A stretch of 64,000 nt of DNA from Chlorocebus sabaeus (Eukaryota; Chordata; Mammalia; Primates; Cercopithecidae): contig NW_027327626.1 in assembly GCF_047675955.1 (NCBI RefSeq), positions 992,001-1,056,000 on the forward strand. Reading direction: 5' to 3'. Position 1 is the stretch's first letter; every line of letters starts with the position of its first letter. Shown in pieces: positions 46,436-57,666 of this stretch. A program made the position numbers and the translations under genes. The notes under the pieces are model-generated. The model searched no databases. It saw only the letters and a program-made list of their open reading frames with translations, and was not told where the DNA came from.

Positions 46436-48190
46436 GAAGCCCATAGAGGGCTATGGTGGAAAAGGAAATATGTTCCTTTCAAAACTGGAAAGAAGCTTTC
46501 TGAGAAACTGCTCTGTGTTCTGTTAATTCATCTCACAGAGTTACATCTTTCCCTTCAAGAAGCCTTTCGCTAAGGCTGTTCTTGTGGAATTGGCAAAGGG
46601 ATATTTGGAAGCCCATAGAGGGCTATGGTGAAAAAGGAAATATCTTCCGTTCAAAACTGGAAAGAAGCTTTCTGAGAAACTGCTCTGTGTTCTGTTAATT
46701 CATCTCACAGAGTTACATCTTTCCCTTCAAGAAGCCTGTCGCTAAGGCTGTTCTTGTGGAATTGGCAAAGGGATATTTGGAAGCCCATAGAGGGCTATGG
46801 TGAAAAAGGAAATATCTACCGTTAAAACTGGAAAGAAGCTTTCTGAGAAACTGCTCTGTGTTCTGTTAATTCATCTCACAGAGTTACATCTTTCCCTTCA
46901 AGAAGCCTGTCGCTAAGGCTGTTCTTGTGGAATTGGCAAAGGGATATTTGGAAGCCCATAGAGGGCTATGGTGAAAAAGGAAATATCTTCCGTTCAAAAA
47001 TGGAAAGAAGCTTTCTGAGAAACTGCTCTGTGTTCTTTTAATTTATGACACAGAGTTACATCTTTCCCTTCAAGAAGCCTTTCTCTAAGGCTGTTCTTGT
47101 GGAATTGGCAAAGGGATATTTGGAAGCCCTTAGAGGGCTATGGTGAAAAAGGAAATATCTTCCGTTCAAAACTGGAAAGAAGCTTTCTGAGAAACTGCTC
47201 TGTGTTCTGTCAATTCATCACACAGAGTTACATATTTCCCTTCAAGAAGACTTTCGCTGAGGCTGTTCTTGTGGAATTGTCAAAGGGATATTTGGAAGCC
47301 CATAGAGGTCTATGGTGAAAAAGGAAATATCTTCCGTTCAAAACTGGAAAGAAGCTTTCTGAGAAACTGCTCTGTGTTCTGTTAATTCATCTCACAGAGT
47401 TACATCTTTCCCTTCAAGAAGCCTTTCGCTAAGGCTGTTCTTGTGGAATTGGCAAAGGGATATTTGGAAGCCCATAGAGGGCTATGGTGAAAAAGGAAAT
47501 ATCTTCCGTTCAAAACTGGAAAGAAGCTTTCTGAGAAACTGCTCTGTGTTCTCTTAATTCATCTCACAGAGTTACATCTTTCCGTTCAAGAAGCCTTTCG
47601 CTAAGACTGTTCTTGTAGAATTGGCGAAGGGATATTTGGAAGCCCATAGAGGGCTATGGTGAAAAAGGAAATACCTTCCGTTCAAAACTGGAAAGAAGCT
47701 TTCTGAGAAACTGCTCTGTGTTCTGTTAATTCATCTCACAGAGTTACATCTTTCCCTTCAAGAAGCCTTTCGCTAAGGCTGTTCTTGTGGAATTGGCAAA
47801 AGGATATTTGGAATCCCATAGAGGGCTATGGTGAAAAAGGAAATATCTTCCGTTCAAAACTGGAAAGAAGCTTTCTGAGAAACTGCTCTGTGTTCTGTTA
47901 ATTCATCTCACAGAGTTACATCATTCCCTTCAAGAAGCCTTTCGCTAAGGCTGTTCTTGTGGAATTGGCAAAGGGATATTTGGAAGCCCATAGAGGGCTA
48001 TGGTGAAAAAGGAAATATCTTCCGTTCAAAACTGGAAAGAAGCTTTCTGAGAAACTGCTCTGTGTTCTGTTAACTCATCTCACAGTGTTACATCTTTCCC
48101 TTCAAGAAGCCTGTCGCTAAGGCTGTTCTTGTGGAATTGGACAAAGGGATATTTGGAAGCCCATAGAGGGCTATGGTGAAAAAGGAAATA
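46436..48190 (+). repeat. Modules M and N, sources or sisters of later blocks
   Basis: The first part (about 46580-47510) has TCTACCGTTAAAACTGG, CAAAAATGG, TTTATGACACAG and the marker monomer with ACATATTTCC and AGAGGTCTATGG. It repeats at about 49331-50260, 52080-53010 and 61025-61955. The second part (about 47520-48190) has CTCTTAATTC with TTCCGTTC, TAAGACTG, GGCGAAGG, AAATACC, AAAAGGATATTTGGAATCCC, ATCATTCCC, GTTAACTC with CAGTGTTAC, and TTGGACAAAGG. It repeats at about 54053-54720 and 62995-63640. Confidence 0.83.
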
Positions 48191-48880
48191 TCTTCCGTTC
48201 AAAACTGGAAAGAAGCTTTCTGAGAAACTGCTCTGTGTTCTGTTAATTCATCTCACAGAGTTACATCTTTCCCTTCAAGAAGCCTTTCGCTAAGGCTGTT
48301 CTTGTGGAATTGGCAAAGGGATATTTGGAAGCCCATAGATGGCTATGGTGGAAAAGGAAATATGTTCCTTGCAAAACTGGAAAGAAGCTTTCTGAGAAAC
48401 TGCTCTGTGTTCTCTTAATTCATCTCACAGAGTTTCATCTTTCCCTTCAAGAAGCCTTTCGCTAAGGCTGTTCTTGTGGAATTGGCAAAGGGATATTTGG
48501 AAGCCCATAGAGGGCTATGGTGAAAAAGGAAATATCTTCCGTTCAAAACTGGAAAGAAGCTTTCTGATAAACTGCTCTGTGTTCTGTTAATTCATCTCAC
48601 AGAGTTACATCTTTCCCTTCAAGAAGCCTTTCGCTAAGGCTGTTCTTGTGGAATTGGCAAAGCGATATTTGGAAGCCCATAGAGGGCTATGGTGAAAAAG
48701 GAAATATCTTCCGTTCAAAACTGGAAAGAAGCTTTCTGAGAAACTGCTCTGTGTTCTGTTAATTCATCTCACAGAGTTACATCTTTCCCTTCCAGAAGCC
48801 TTTCGCTAAGGCTGTCCTTGTGGAATTGGTCAAGGGATATTTGGAAGCCCATAGAGGGCTATGGTGAAAAAGAAAATATC

Positions 48881-48897
48881 CTTCGTTCAAAACTGGA
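48881..48897 (+). promoter_or_regulatory. CENP-B-box-like site (8 of 9 core bases), C-type
   Basis: CTTCGTTCAAAACTGGA fits NTTCGNNNNANNCGGGN at all nine fixed positions except CTGG for CGGG. Copies of this type are at 48881, 51631, 55414 and 57821; the fifth monomer of the family (about 60228) reads CCTCCG and loses it. A second monomer type (ATCTTTCG) gives the same match at 3994, 9669, 12937, 15345, 18269, 22396, 28587, 39594 and 46301. It lies about 24 bases downstream of the normal CENP-B box position. The CGGG block is essential in known boxes, so binding is doubtful. Confidence 0.35.
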
Positions 48898-48930
48898 AAG
48901 AAGCTTTCTGAGAAACTGCTCTGTGTTCTG

Positions 48931-48936
48931 TGAATT
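48931..48936. other. EcoRI site marking a variant monomer family
   Basis: TTCTGTGAATTCATC contains GAATTC where the consensus has TTAATTC. The same site is found in five monomers, near 48931, 51681, 55464, 57871 and 60278. The monomers also share CTGTCCTTG, TTGGTCAAGG and AAAGAAAAT. Spacings are 2750, 3783, 2407 and 2407 bp. Confidence 0.8.
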
Positions 48937-50939
48937 CATCTCACAGAGTTACATCTTTCCCTTCAAGAAGCCTTTCGCTAAGGCTGTTCTTGTGGAATTG
49001 GCAAAGGGATATTTGGAAGCCGATATTGGGCTATGGTGAAAAAGGAATATCTTCCGTTCAAAACTGGAAAGAAGCTTTCTGAGAAACTGCTCTGTGTTCT
49101 GTTAATTCATCTCACAGAGTTACATCTTTCCCTTCAAGAAGCCTTTCGCTAAGGCTGTTCTTGTGGAATTGGCAAAGGGATATTTGGAAGCCCATAGAGG
49201 GCTATGGTGAAAAAGGAAATATCTTCCGTTCAAAACTGGAAAGAAGCTTTCTGAGAAACTGCTCTGTGTTCTGTTAATTCATCTCACAGAGTTACATCTT
49301 TCCCTTCAAGAAGCCTTTCGCTAAGGCTGTTCTTGTGGAATTGGCAAAGGGATATTTGGAAGCCCATAGAGGGCTATGGTGAAAAAGGAAATATCTTCCG
49401 TTCAAAACTGGAAAGAAGCTTTCTGAGAAACTGCTCTGTGTTCTGTTAATTCATCTCACAGAGTTACATCTTTCCCTTCAAGAAGCCTGTCGCTAAGGCT
49501 GTTCTTGTGGAATTGGCAAAGGGATATTTGGAAGCCCATAGAGGGCTATGGTGAAAAAGGAAATATCTACCGTTAAAACTGGAAAGAAGCTTTCTGAGAA
49601 ACTGCTCTGTGTTCTGTTAATTCATCTCACAGAGTTACATCTTTCCCTTCAAGAAGCCTGTCGCTAAGGCTGTTCTTGTGGAATTGGCAAAGGGATATTT
49701 GGAAGCCCATAGAGGGCTATGGTGAAAAAGGAAATATCTTCCGTTCAAAAATGGAAAGAAGCTTTCTGAGAAACTGCTCTGTGTTCTGTTAATTTATGAC
49801 ACAGAGTTACATCTTTCCCTTCAAGAAGCCTTTCTCTAAGGCTGTTCTTGTGGAATTGGCAAAGGGATATTTGGAAGCCCTTAGAGGGCTATGGTGAAAA
49901 AGGAAATATCTTCCGTTCAAAACTGGAAAGAAGCTTTCTGAGAAACTGCTCTGTGTTCTGTCAATTCATCACACAGAGTTACATATTTCCCTTCAAGAAG
50001 ACTTTCGCTGAGGCTGTTCTTGTGGAATTGTCAAAGGGATATTTGGAAGCCCATAGAGGTCTATGGTGAAAAAGGAAATATCTTCCGTTCAAAACTGGAA
50101 AGAAGCTTTCTGAGAAACTGCTCTGTGTTCTGTTAATTCATCTCACAGAGTTACATCTTTCCCTTCAAGAAGCCTTTCGCTAAGGCTGTTCTTGTGGAAT
50201 TGGCAAAGGGATATTTGGAAGCCCATAGAGGGCTATGGTGAAAAAGGAAATATCTTCCGTTCAAAACTGGAAAGAAGCTTTCTGAGAAACTGCTCTGTGT
50301 TCTGTTAATTTATCTCACAGAGTTACATCTTTCCCTTCAAGAAGCCTTTCGCTAAGGCTGTTCTTATAGAATTGGCAAAGGGATATTTGGAAGCCCATAG
50401 AGGGCTATGGTGAAAAAGGAAATATCTTCCGTTCAAAACTGGAAAGAAGCTTTCTGAGAAACTGCTCTGTGTTCTGTTAATTCATCTCACAGAGTTACAT
50501 CTTTCCCTTCAAGAAGCCTTTCGCTAAGGCTGTTCTTGTGGAATTGGAAAAGGGATATTTGGAAGCCCATAGAGGGCTATGGTGAAAAAGGAAATATCTT
50601 CCGTTCAAAACTGGAAAGAAGCTTTCTGAGAAACTGCTCTGTGTTCTGTTAATTCATCTCACAGAGTTACATCTTTCCCTTCAAGAAGCCTTTCGCTAAG
50701 GCTGTTCTTGTGGAATTGGCCAAGGGATATTTGGAAGCCCATAGAGGGCTATGGTGAAAAAGGAAATATCTTCCGTTCAAAGTTGGAAAGAAGCTTTCTG
50801 AGAAACTGCTCTGTGTTCTGTTAATTCATCTCACAGAGTTACATCTTTCTCTTCAAGAAGCCTTTCGCTATGGCTGTTCTTGTGGAATAGGAAAAGGGAT
50901 ATTTGGAAGCCCATAGAGGGCTATGGTGAAAAAGGAAAT

Positions 50940-53689
50940 ATCTTCCGTTCAAAACTGGAAAGAAGCTTTCTGAGAAACTGCTCTGTGTTCTGTTAATTCA
51001 TCTCACAGAGTTACATCTTTCCCTTCAAGAAGCCTTTCGCTAAGGCTGTTCTTGTGGAATTGGCAAAGGGATATTTGGAAGCCCATAGATGGCTATGGTG
51101 GAAAAGGAAATATGTTCCTTGCAAAACTGGAAAGAAGCTTTCTGAGAAACTGCTCTGTGTTCTCTTAATTCATCTCACAGAGTTTCATCTTTCCCTTCAA
51201 GAAGCCTTTCGCTAAGGCTGTTCTTGTGGAATTGGCAAAGGGATATTTGGAAGCCCATAGAGGGCTATGGTGAAAAAGGAAATATCTTCCGTTCAAAACT
51301 GGAAAGAAGCTTTCTGATAAACTGCTCTGTGTTCTGTTAATTCATCTCACAGAGTTACATCTTTCCCTTCAAGAAGCCTTTCGCTAAGGCTGTTCTTGTG
51401 GAATTGGCAAAGCGATATTTGGAAGCCCATAGAGGGCTATGGTGAAAAAGGAAATATCTTCCGTTCAAAACTGGAAAGAAGCTTTCTGAGAAACTGCTCT
51501 GTGTTCTGTTAATTCATCTCACAGAGTTACATCTTTCCCTTCCAGAAGCCTTTCGCTAAGGCTGTCCTTGTGGAATTGGTCAAGGGATATTTGGAAGCCC
51601 ATAGAGGGCTATGGTGAAAAAGAAAATATCCTTCGTTCAAAACTGGAAAGAAGCTTTCTGAGAAACTGCTCTGTGTTCTGTGAATTCATCTCACAGAGTT
51701 ACATCTTTCCCTTCAAGAAGCCTTTCGCTAAGGCTGTTCTTGTGGAATTGGCAAAGGGATATTTGGAAGCCGATAGAGGGCTATGGTGAAAAAGGAATAT
51801 CTTCCGTTCAAAACTGGAAAGAAGCTTTCTGAGAAACTGCTCTGTGTTCTGTTAATTCATCTCACAGAGTTACATCTTTCCCTTCAAGAAGCCTTTCGCT
51901 AAGGCTGTTCTTGTGGAATTGGCAAAGGGATATTTGGAAGCCCATAGAGGGCTATGGTGAAAAAGGAAATATCTTCCGTTCAAAACTGGAAAGAAGCTTT
52001 CTGAGAAACTGCTCTGTGTTCTGTTAATTCATCTCACAGAGTTACATCTTTCCCTTCAAGAAGCCTTTCGCTAAGGCTGTTCTTGTGGAATTGGCAAAGG
52101 GATATTTGGAAGCCCATAGAGGGCTATGGTGAAAAAGGAAATATCTTCCGTTCAAAACTGGAAAGAAGCTTTCTGAGAAACTGCTCTGTGTTCTGTTAAT
52201 TCATCTCACAGAGTTACATCTTTCCCTTCAAGAAGCCTGTCGCTAAGGCTGTTCTTGTGGAATTGGCAAAGGGATATTTGGAAGCCCATAGAGGGCTATG
52301 GTGAAAAAGGAAATATCTACCGTTAAAACTGGAAAGAAGCTTTCTGAGAAACTGCTCTGTGTTCTGTTAATTCATCTCACAGAGTTACATCTTTCCCTTC
52401 AAGAAGCCTGTCGCTAAGGCTGTTCTTGTGGAATTGGCAAAGGGATATTTGGAAGCCCATAGAGGGCTATGGTGAAAAAGGAAATATCTTCCGTTCAAAA
52501 ATGGAAAGAAGCTTTCTGAGAAACTGCTCTGTGTTCTGTTAATTTATGACACAGAGTTACATCTTTCCCTTCAAGAAGCCTTTCTCTAAGGCTGTTCTTG
52601 TGGAATTGGCAAAGGGATATTTGGAAGCCCTTAGAGGGCTATGGTGAAAAAGGAAATATCTTCCGTTCAAAACTGGAAAGAAGCTTTCTGAGAAACTGCT
52701 CTGTGTTCTGTCAATTCATCACACAGAGTTACATATTTCCCTTCAAGAAGACTTTCGCTGAGGCTGTTCTTGTGGAATTGTCAAAGGGATATTTGGAAGC
52801 CCATAGAGGTCTATGGTGAAAAAGGAAATATCTTCCGTTCAAAACTGGAAAGAAGCTTTCTGAGAAACTGCTCTGTGTTCTGTTAATTCATCTCACAGAG
52901 TTACATCTTTCCCTTCAAGAAGCCTTTCGCTAAGGCTGTTCTTGTGGAATTGGCAAAGGGATATTTGGAAGCCCATAGAGGGCTATGGTGAAAAAGGAAA
53001 TATCTTCCGTTCAAAACTGGAAAGAAGGTTTCTGAGAAACTGCTCTGTGTTCTGTTAATTTATCTCACAGAGTTACATCTTTCCCTTCAAGAAGCCTTTC
53101 GCTAAGGCTGTTCTTATAGAATTGGCAAAGGGATATTTGGAAGCCCATAGAGGGCTATGGTGAAAAAGGAAATATCTTCCGTTCAAAACTGGAAAGAAGC
53201 TTTCTGAGAAACTGCTCTGTGTTCTGTTAATTCATCTCACAGAGTTACATCTTTCCCTTCAAGAAGCCTTTCGCTAAGGCTGTTCTTGTGGAATTGGAAA
53301 AGGGATATTTGGAAGCCCATAGAGGGCTATGGTGAAAAAGGAAATATCTTCCGTTCAAAACTGGAAAGAAGCTTTCTGAGAAACTGCTCTGTGTTCTGTT
53401 AATTCATCTCACAGAGTTACATCTTTCCCTTCAAGAAGCCTTTCGGTAAGGCTGTTCTTGTGGAATTGGCCAAGGGATATTTGGAAGCCCATAGAGGGCT
53501 ATGGTGAAAAAGGAAATATCTTCCGTTCAAAGTTGGAAAGAAGCTTTCTGAGAAACTGCTCTGTGTTCTGTTAATTCATCTCACAGAGTTACATCTTTCT
53601 CTTCAAGAAGCCTTTCGCTATGGCTGTTCTTGTGGAATAGGAAAAGGGATATTTGGAAGCCCATAGAGGGCTATGGTGAAAAAGGAAAT
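50940..53689 (+). repeat. Block J, copy 2 (16-monomer unit, 2750 bp)
   Basis: An almost exact repeat of the preceding unit. The differences I noticed are 51776-51777 GA for 49026-49027 TT, 53028 G for 50278 C (which loses a HindIII site) and 53446 G for 50696 C, and there may be others. After this copy the CCGGT...ACCGG monomer follows at 53693, which copy 1 skips. Confidence 0.88.
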
Positions 53690-54689
53690 ATCTTCCGGTC
53701 AAAACCGGAAAGAAGCTTTCTGAGAAACTGCTCTGTGTTCTGTTAATTCATCTCACAGAGTTACATCTTTCCCTTCAAGAAGCCTTTCGCTAAGGCTGTT
53801 CTTGTGGAACTGGCAAAGGGATATTTGGAAGCCCATAGAGGGCTATGGTGGAAAAGGAAATATGTTCCTTTCAAAACTGGAAAGAAGCTTTCTGAGAAAC
53901 TGCTCTGTGTTCTCTTAATTCATCTCACAGAGATACATCTTTCCCTTCAAGAAGCCTTTCGCTAAGGCTGTTCTTGTGGAACTGGCAAAGGGATATTTGG
54001 AAGCCCATAGTGGGCTATGGTGAATAAGGAAATATCTTCCGTTCAAAACTGGAAAGAAGCTTTCTGAGAAACTGCTCTGTGTTCTCTTAATTCATCTCAC
54101 AGAGTTACATCTTTCCGTTCAAGAAGCCTTTCGCTAAGACTGTTCTTGTAGAATTGGCGAAGGGATATTTGGAAGCCCATAGAGGGCTATGGTGAAAAAG
54201 GAAATACCTTCCGTTCAAAACTGGAAAGAAGCTTTCTGAGAAACTGCTCTGTGTTCTGTTAATTCATCTCACAGAGTTACATCTTTCCCTTCAAGAAGCC
54301 TTTCGCTAAGGCTGTTCTTGTGGAATTGGCAAAAGGATATTTGGAATCCCATAGAGGGCTATGGTGAAAAAGGAAATATCTTCCGTTCAAAACTGGAAAG
54401 AAGCTTTCTGAGAAACTGCTCTGTGTTCTGTTAATTCATCTCACAGAGTTACATCATTCCGTTCAAGAAGCCTTTCGCTAAGGCTGTTCTTGTGGAATTG
54501 GCAAAGGGATATTTGGAAGCCCATAGAGGGCTATGGTGAAAAAGGAAATATCTTCCGTTCAAAACTGGAAAGAAGCTTTCTGAGAAACTGCTCTGTGTTC
54601 TGTTAACTCATCTCACAGTGTTACATCTTTCCCTTCAAGAAGCCTGTCGCTAAGGCTGTTCTTGTGGAATTGGACAAAGGGATATTTGG
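53690..54689 (+). repeat. Monomers between block J copies 2 and 3
   Basis: Starts with the CCGGT...ACCGG monomer (53693), then GGAACTGG with GTGGAAAAGG and ATGTTCCTTTC, GAGATACATC (about 53932), GGAACTGG with ATAGTGGGC and GTGAATAAGG, and module N. The whole run repeats at 62632-63632 at an offset of 8942 bp. Private here is ATCATTCCGTTC (about 54452). Confidence 0.84.
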
Positions 54690-56020
54690 AAGCCCATAGA
54701 GGGCTATGGTGAAAAAGGAAATATCTTCCGTTCAAAACTGGAAAGAAGCTTTCTGAGAAACTGCTCTGTGTTCTGTTAATTCATCTCACAGAGTTACATC
54801 TTTCCCTTCAAGAAGCCTTTCGCTAAGGCTGTTCTTGTGGAATTGGCAAAGGGATATTTGGAAGCCCATAGATGGCTATGGTGGAAAAGGAAATATGTTC
54901 CTTGCAAAACTGGAAAGAAGCTTTCTGAGAAACTGCTCTGTGTTCTCTTAATTCATCTCACAGAGTTTCATCTTTCCCTTCAAGAAGCCTTTCGCTAAGG
55001 CTGTTCTTGTGGAATTGGCAAAGGGATATTTGGAAGCCCATAGAGGGCTATGGTGAAAAAGGAAATATCTTCCGTTCAAAACTGGAAAGAAGCTTTCTGA
55101 TAAACTGCTCTGTGTTCTGTTAATTCATCTCACAGAGTTACATCTTTCCCTTCAAGAAGCCTTTCGCTAAGGCTGTTCTTGTGGAATTGGCAAAGCGATA
55201 TTTGGAAGCCCATAGAGGGCTATGGTGAAAAAGGAAATATCTTCCGTTCAAAACTGGAAAGAAGCTTTCTGAGAAACTGCTCTGTGTTCTGTTAATTCAT
55301 CTCACAGAGTTACATCTTTCCCTTCCAGAAGCCTTTCGCTAAGGCTGTCCTTGTGGAATTGGTCAAGGGATATTTGGAAGCCCATAGAGGGCTATGGTGA
55401 AAAAGAAAATATCCTTCGTTCAAAACTGGAAAGAAGCTTTCTGAGAAACTGCTCTGTGTTCTGTGAATTCATCTCACAGAGTTACATCTTTCCCTTCAAG
55501 AAGCCTTTCGCTAAGGCTGTTCTTGTGGAATTGGCAAAGGGATATTTGGAAGCCGATAGAGGGCTATGGTGAAAAAGGAATATCTTCCGTTCAAAACTGG
55601 AAAGAAGCTTTCTGAGAAACTGCTCTGTGTTCTGTTAATTCATCTCACAGAGTTACATCTTTCCCTTCAAGAAGCCTTTCGCTAAGGCTGTTCTTGTGGA
55701 ATTGGCAAAGGGATATTTGGAAGCCCATAGAGGGCTATGGTGAAAAAGGAAATATCTTCCGTTCAAAACTGGAAAGAAGCTTTCTGAGAAACTGCTCTGT
55801 GTTCTGTTAATTCATCTCACAGAGTTACATCTTTCCCTTCAAGAAGCCTTTCGCTAAGGCTGTTCTTGTGGAATTGGCAAAGGGATATTTGGAAGCCCAT
55901 AGAGGGCTATGGTGAAAAAGGAAATATCTTCCGTTCAAAACTGGAAAGAAGCTTTCTGAGAAACTGCTCTGTGTTCTGTTAATTCATCTCACAGAGTTAC
56001 ATCTTTCCCTTCAAGAAGCC
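54690..56020 (+). repeat. Block J, copy 3 (partial)
   Basis: The first part of block J returns at an offset of 3783 bp from copy 2: AGATGGC with CCTTGC, GTTTCATC, GATAAAC, AAAGCGATATTTGG, TTCCAGAAGCC, the EcoRI monomer and the shortened AAAAAGGAATATC. It is followed by consensus monomers instead of module M. Confidence 0.84.
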
Positions 56021-57666
56021 TTTCGCTAAGGCTGTTCTTGTGGAATTGGCAAAGGGATATTTGGAAGCCCATAGAGGGCTATGGTGAAAAAGGAAATATC
56101 TTCCGTTCAAAACTGGAAAGAAGCTTTCTGAGAAACTGCTCTGTGTTCTGTTAATTCATCTCACAGAGTTACATCTTTCCGTTCAAGAAGCCTTTCGCTA
56201 AGGCTGTTCTTGTGGAATTGGCAAAGGGATATTTGGAAGCCCATAGAGGGCTACGGTGAAAAAGGAAATATCTTCCGTTCAAAACTGGAAAGAAGGTTTC
56301 TGAGAAACTGCTCTCTGTTCCGTTAATTCATCTCACAGAGCTACATCTTTCCCTTCAAGAAGCCTTTCGATAAGGCTGTTCTTGTGGAACTGGCAAAGGG
56401 ATATTTAGAAGCCCATAGTGGGCTATGGTGAATAAGGAAATATCTTCCGTTCAAAACTGGAAAGAAGCTTTCTGAGAAACTGCTCTGTGTTCTCTTAATT
56501 CATCTCACAGAGTTACATCTTTCCGTTCAAGAAGCCTTTCGCTAAGACTGTTCTTGTAGAATTGGCGAAGGGATATTTGGAAGCCCATAGAGGGCTATGG
56601 TGAAAAAGGAAATACCTTCCGTTCAAAACTGGAAAGAAGCTTTCTGAGAAACTGCTCTGTGTTCTGTTAATTCATCTCACAGAGTTACATCTTCCCCTTC
56701 AAGAAGCCTTTCGCTAAGGCTGTTCTTGTGGAATTGGCAAAGGGATATTTGGAAGCCCATAGAGGGCTATGGTGAAAAAGGAAATATCTTCCGTTCAAAA
56801 CTGGAAAGAAGCTTTCTGAGAAACTGCTCTGTGTTCTGTTAATTCATCTCACAGAGTTACATCATTCCCTTCAAGAAGCCTTTCGCTAAGGCTGTTCTTG
56901 TGGAATTGGCAAAGGGATATTTGGAAGCCCATAGAGGGCTATGGTGAAAAAGGAAATATCTTCCGTTCAAAACTGGAAAGAAGCTTTCTGAGAAACTGCT
57001 CTGTGTTCTGTTAACTCATCTCACAGTGTTACATCTTTCCCTTCAAGAAGCCTGTCGCTAAGGCTGTTCTTGTGGAATTGGACAAAGGGATATTTGGAAG
57101 CCCATAGAGGGCTATGGTGAAAAATGAAATATCTTCCGTTCAAAACTGGAAAGAAGCTTTCTGAGAAACTGCTCTGTGTTCTGTTAATTCATCTCACAGA
57201 GTTACATCTTTCCCTTCAAGAAGCCTTTCGCTAAGGCTGTTCTTGTGGAATTGGCAAAGGGATATTTGGAAGCCCATAGAGGGCTATGGTGGAAAAGGAA
57301 ATATGTTCCTTTCAAAACTGGAAAGAAGCTTTCTGAGAAACTGCTCTGTGTTCTCTTAATTCATCTCACAGAGTTACATCTTTCCCTTCAAGAAGCCTTT
57401 CGCTAAGGCTGTTCTTGTGGAATTGGCAAAGGGATATTTGGAAGCCCATAGAGGGCTATGGTGAAAAAGGAAATATCTTCCGTTCAAAACTGGAAAGAAG
57501 CTTTCTGAGAAACTGCAATGTGTTCTGTTAATTCATCTCACAGAGTTACATTTTCCCTTCAAGAAGCCTTTCGCTAAGGCTCTTCTTGTGGAATTGGCAA
57601 AGGGATATTTGGAAGCCCATAGAGGGCTATGGTGAAAAAGGAAATATCTTCCGTTCAAAACTGGAA
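55260..57666 (+). repeat. Block K, copy 1 (14-monomer unit, 2407 bp)
   Basis: Contains the TTCCAGAAGCC and EcoRI monomers, three consensus-like monomers, TTTCCGTTC with CTACGG, a chimeric monomer (56293-56420), TAAGACTG with GGCGAAGG and AAATACC, ATCTTCCCC, ATCATTCCC, GTTAACTC with TTGGACAAAGG (insertion, about 57080), AAAATGAAAT, GTGGAAAAGG, and GCAATGTG with the deletion TTACATTTTCCC (about 57549). The 2407-bp period equals 14 x 172 with two deletions and one insertion. Confidence 0.88.

Larger units (their letters stand above)
48190..50939 (+). repeat. Block J, copy 1 (16-monomer unit, 2750 bp)
   Basis: Markers in order are CATAGATGGC with GTGGAAAAGG and CCTTGCAAAAC (48336), GTTTCATC (about 48433), GATAAAC (about 48565), AAAGCGATATTTGG (about 48659), TTCCAGAAGCC with CTGTCCTTG and TTGGTCAAGG (48791-48834), the EcoRI monomer (about 48931), the shortened AAAAAGGAATATC, then module M, TTATAG, CCAAGG, CAAAGTTGG and GGCTATGGCTG. 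The period of 2750 is 16 x 172 minus two shared one-base deletions. Confidence 0.88.

Noticed and set aside
46373..46573. 66-codon frame starting with ATG
   Set aside because: The ATG comes from the CTACATGTTTCCC variant and the frame stays open through GTGGAAAAGG. It is chance within the repeat, with no gene context.
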